DNA from: Palsa-504 sp050698755
GTDB taxonomy: Bacteria > Actinomycetota > Actinomycetes > Streptosporangiales > Streptosporangiaceae
DNA length: 6,741 nucleotides
Assembly (NCBI GenBank): GCA_050698755.1
Contig: JBOHCK010000329.1
Location: 1-6,741, forward strand
Direction: 5' to 3'
The position numbers were made by a program, and so were the translations under genes. Shown here piece after piece: positions 5,617 through 6,741 of this stretch (positions are counted from its first letter, which is position 1; each line of letters opens with the position of its first letter). The notes beneath the pieces are model-generated. The model made no database searches and had not been told where the DNA came from. It worked only from the letters and a program-made list of their open reading frames with translations.

Positions 5617-6740
5617 CCAGGGGGGTACGGGGGGGCGGGCAGCCCCTCCGTGAGCGGGGGGATCCCGGGGGGTCGCCCCCCCGGGGCCAGCACTGGCGAG
5701 GCGTGATCGAGGAATACCGGAGCTGGCTGCCGGTGACCGACGCCACGCCCGTGATCAGCCTGCGCGAGGGCGGAACGCCGCTACTGCCCGCTCCGGTGCT
5801 TTCCGCGCGCACCGGGTGCGAGGTGTACCTGAAAGTCGAGGGCGGGAACCCGACCGGCTCGTTCAAGGACCGGGGCATGACCGTGGCGATCAGCCTGGCC
5901 GCGGGCGCCGGGGCCAAGGCGGTCATCTGCGCGTCGACCGGTAACACCAGCGCGAGCGCCGCCGCCTACGCGGCGCGCGCCGGGCTCACCTGCGCGGTGC
6001 TGGTGCCCCGGGGCAAGATCGCCATCGGCAAGCTGGCCCAGGCGCTGGTGCACGGGGCCCGGCTGCTCCAGGTGGACGGCTCGTTCGACGACTGCCTGGA
6101 ACTGGCCAGGAAGCTGGCCGCCCAGTACCCCGTCGCCCTGGTCAACTCGGTGAACCCGGACCGGCTGCAGGGCCAGAAGAGCGCCGCCTTCGAGGTCGTG
6201 GACGACCTGGGCGACGCTCCGGACGTGCACTGCCTGCCGGTCGGCAACGCCGGGAACATCTCCGCCTACTGGATGGGGTACACCGAATACCTGCGGGCGG
6301 GCCTGGCCACCAGGAGGCCCCGGATGTTCGGCTTCCAGGCCAGCGGCGCGGCCCCGATCGTGTCCGGAGAGCCGGTGCTGCACCCGCAGACGATCGCGAC
6401 CGCCATCAGGATCGGCAATCCCGCGTCCTGGCACCTCGCCGAGGCGGCCAGGGATGAATCGGGCGGGCTGATCGACTCGGTGACCGACCGGGAGATCCTG
6501 GTCGCGTACCGGCTGCTGGCGACCAGGGAAGCGGTGTTCGGCGAGCTGGCCTCCGCCGCGAGCGTGGCCGGCCTGCTGCGCGCCAGCGCCAATGGCCAGG
6601 TCAACCCGGGCTCGCGGGTGGTCTGCACGATCACGGGAAACGGCCTGAAGGACCCCGACTGGGCGCTGTCCGGCGCCCCGGCCCCGGCCATCATCGCGGC
6701 CGACGCAGGCGCCGCCGCGACGGCCCTCGGACTTGCCTAG
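5613..6740 (+). CDS. thrC: Threonine synthase with repeat-encoded N-terminal extension
   Basis: A PLP enzyme that converts O-phospho-L-homoserine to L-threonine and phosphate. Lys85 lies in NPTGSFKDRG (PLP Schiff base), STGNTSASAAAYA is at 108-120, the phosphate-binding GNAGN at 211-215 and TGNGLKDPDW at 341-350. It is 375 aa against about 352 aa that I recall for Streptomyces ThrC. The extra about 23 residues (3-25) are encoded by a G/C-run repeat just before QHWRGVIEEY, where the normal N-terminus begins. GTG 5613 overlaps the hom stop (GTGA) and has GGAGGGGG at 5598-5605, 7 nt upstream, which supports it; in-frame GTG 5703 lacks a well-spaced site. The segment 308-315 reads FGELASAA where relatives that I recall have EPASAA, a Pro-to-Leu change near the PLP pocket. 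The stop TAG is one base before the window end; thrB is expected next. Confidence 0.96.
   Translation: MTRGVRGGGQPLRERGDPGGSPPRGQHWRGVIEEYRSWLPVTDATPVISLREGGTPLLPAPVLSARTGCEVYLKVEGGNPTGSFKDRGMTVAISLAAGAGAKAVICASTGNTSASAAAYAARAGLTCAVLVPRGKIAIGKLAQALVHGARLLQVDGSFDDCLELARKLAAQYPVALVNSVNPDRLQGQKSAAFEVVDDLGDAPDVHCLPVGNAGNISAYWMGYTEYLRAGLATRRPRMFGFQASGAAPIVSGEPVLHPQTIATAIRIGNPASWHLAEAARDESGGLIDSVTDREILVAYRLLATREAVFGELASAASVAGLLRASANGQVNPGSRVVCTITGNGLKDPDWALSGAPAPAIIAADAGAAATALGLA
5617..5690 (-). repeat. G/C-run palindromic element at thrC 5' end (copy 2, inverted)
   Basis: A string of G6-G7 and C-runs directly after the second thrC codon. It contains a 9-bp inverted repeat, CCC plus G6 at 5664-5672 against C6 plus GGG at 5677-5685, with loop TCGC. 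The reverse complement aligns with the lysA copy: CCC-G7-(A)-CGA-C6, then a C run followed by CG, a 5-nt spacer and a G run. So it is the same family in the opposite orientation. Confidence 0.7.
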
Positions 6741-6741
6741 G

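Overview
The window is about 70% or more GC, uses GTG and TTG starts freely, and carries an actinobacterial threonine/lysine gene order. This points to a filamentous actinomycete. The protein sequences and the G/C-run repeats suggest Streptosporangiales or a close relative rather than Streptomyces itself, but that placement is inference from remembered family sequences.

Left part (1-1299): the C-terminal two thirds of an actinobacterial tyrosine recombinase (integrase) reads rightward and stops 128 bp before the 3' end of a tRNA-Arg(CCG) gene on the minus strand (1300-1374). An integrase next to, and pointing at, the 3' end of a tRNA gene is the usual layout at one end of an element integrated in a tRNA gene (AICE, prophage or integrative plasmid). 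The left part of the window is therefore read as the int end of such an element and the tRNA as the chromosomal junction. The integrase lacks the family's N-terminal region, at least within the window. The gap between int and tRNA holds four degenerate 10-bp direct repeats in strict 10-bp phase.

Right part (1483-6740): five genes on the plus strand, in order a stand-alone receiver-domain response regulator, nrtL (an ArgS-derived protein without the synthetase catalytic core), lysA, hom and thrC. Spacings are 0 nt, 19 nt, 4-nt overlap and 4-nt overlap, so they look like one transcription unit. LysA makes the last step of lysine synthesis, Hom commits aspartate semialdehyde to threonine/methionine, and ThrC makes threonine from phosphohomoserine. 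thrB would be expected just beyond the right edge.

The most unusual feature is a pair of related G/C-homopolymer palindromic elements that sit in frame inside housekeeping genes. One adds about 23 residues in the middle of LysA (DNA about 3391-3458). The other, in the opposite orientation, adds about 23 residues right after the start of ThrC (DNA about 5617-5690). A shorter similar G-run block lies directly after the integrase stop. This looks like a small dispersed repeat family tolerated as protein-coding insertions. I see no CRISPR array, no toxin-antitoxin pair and no defence system in the window.
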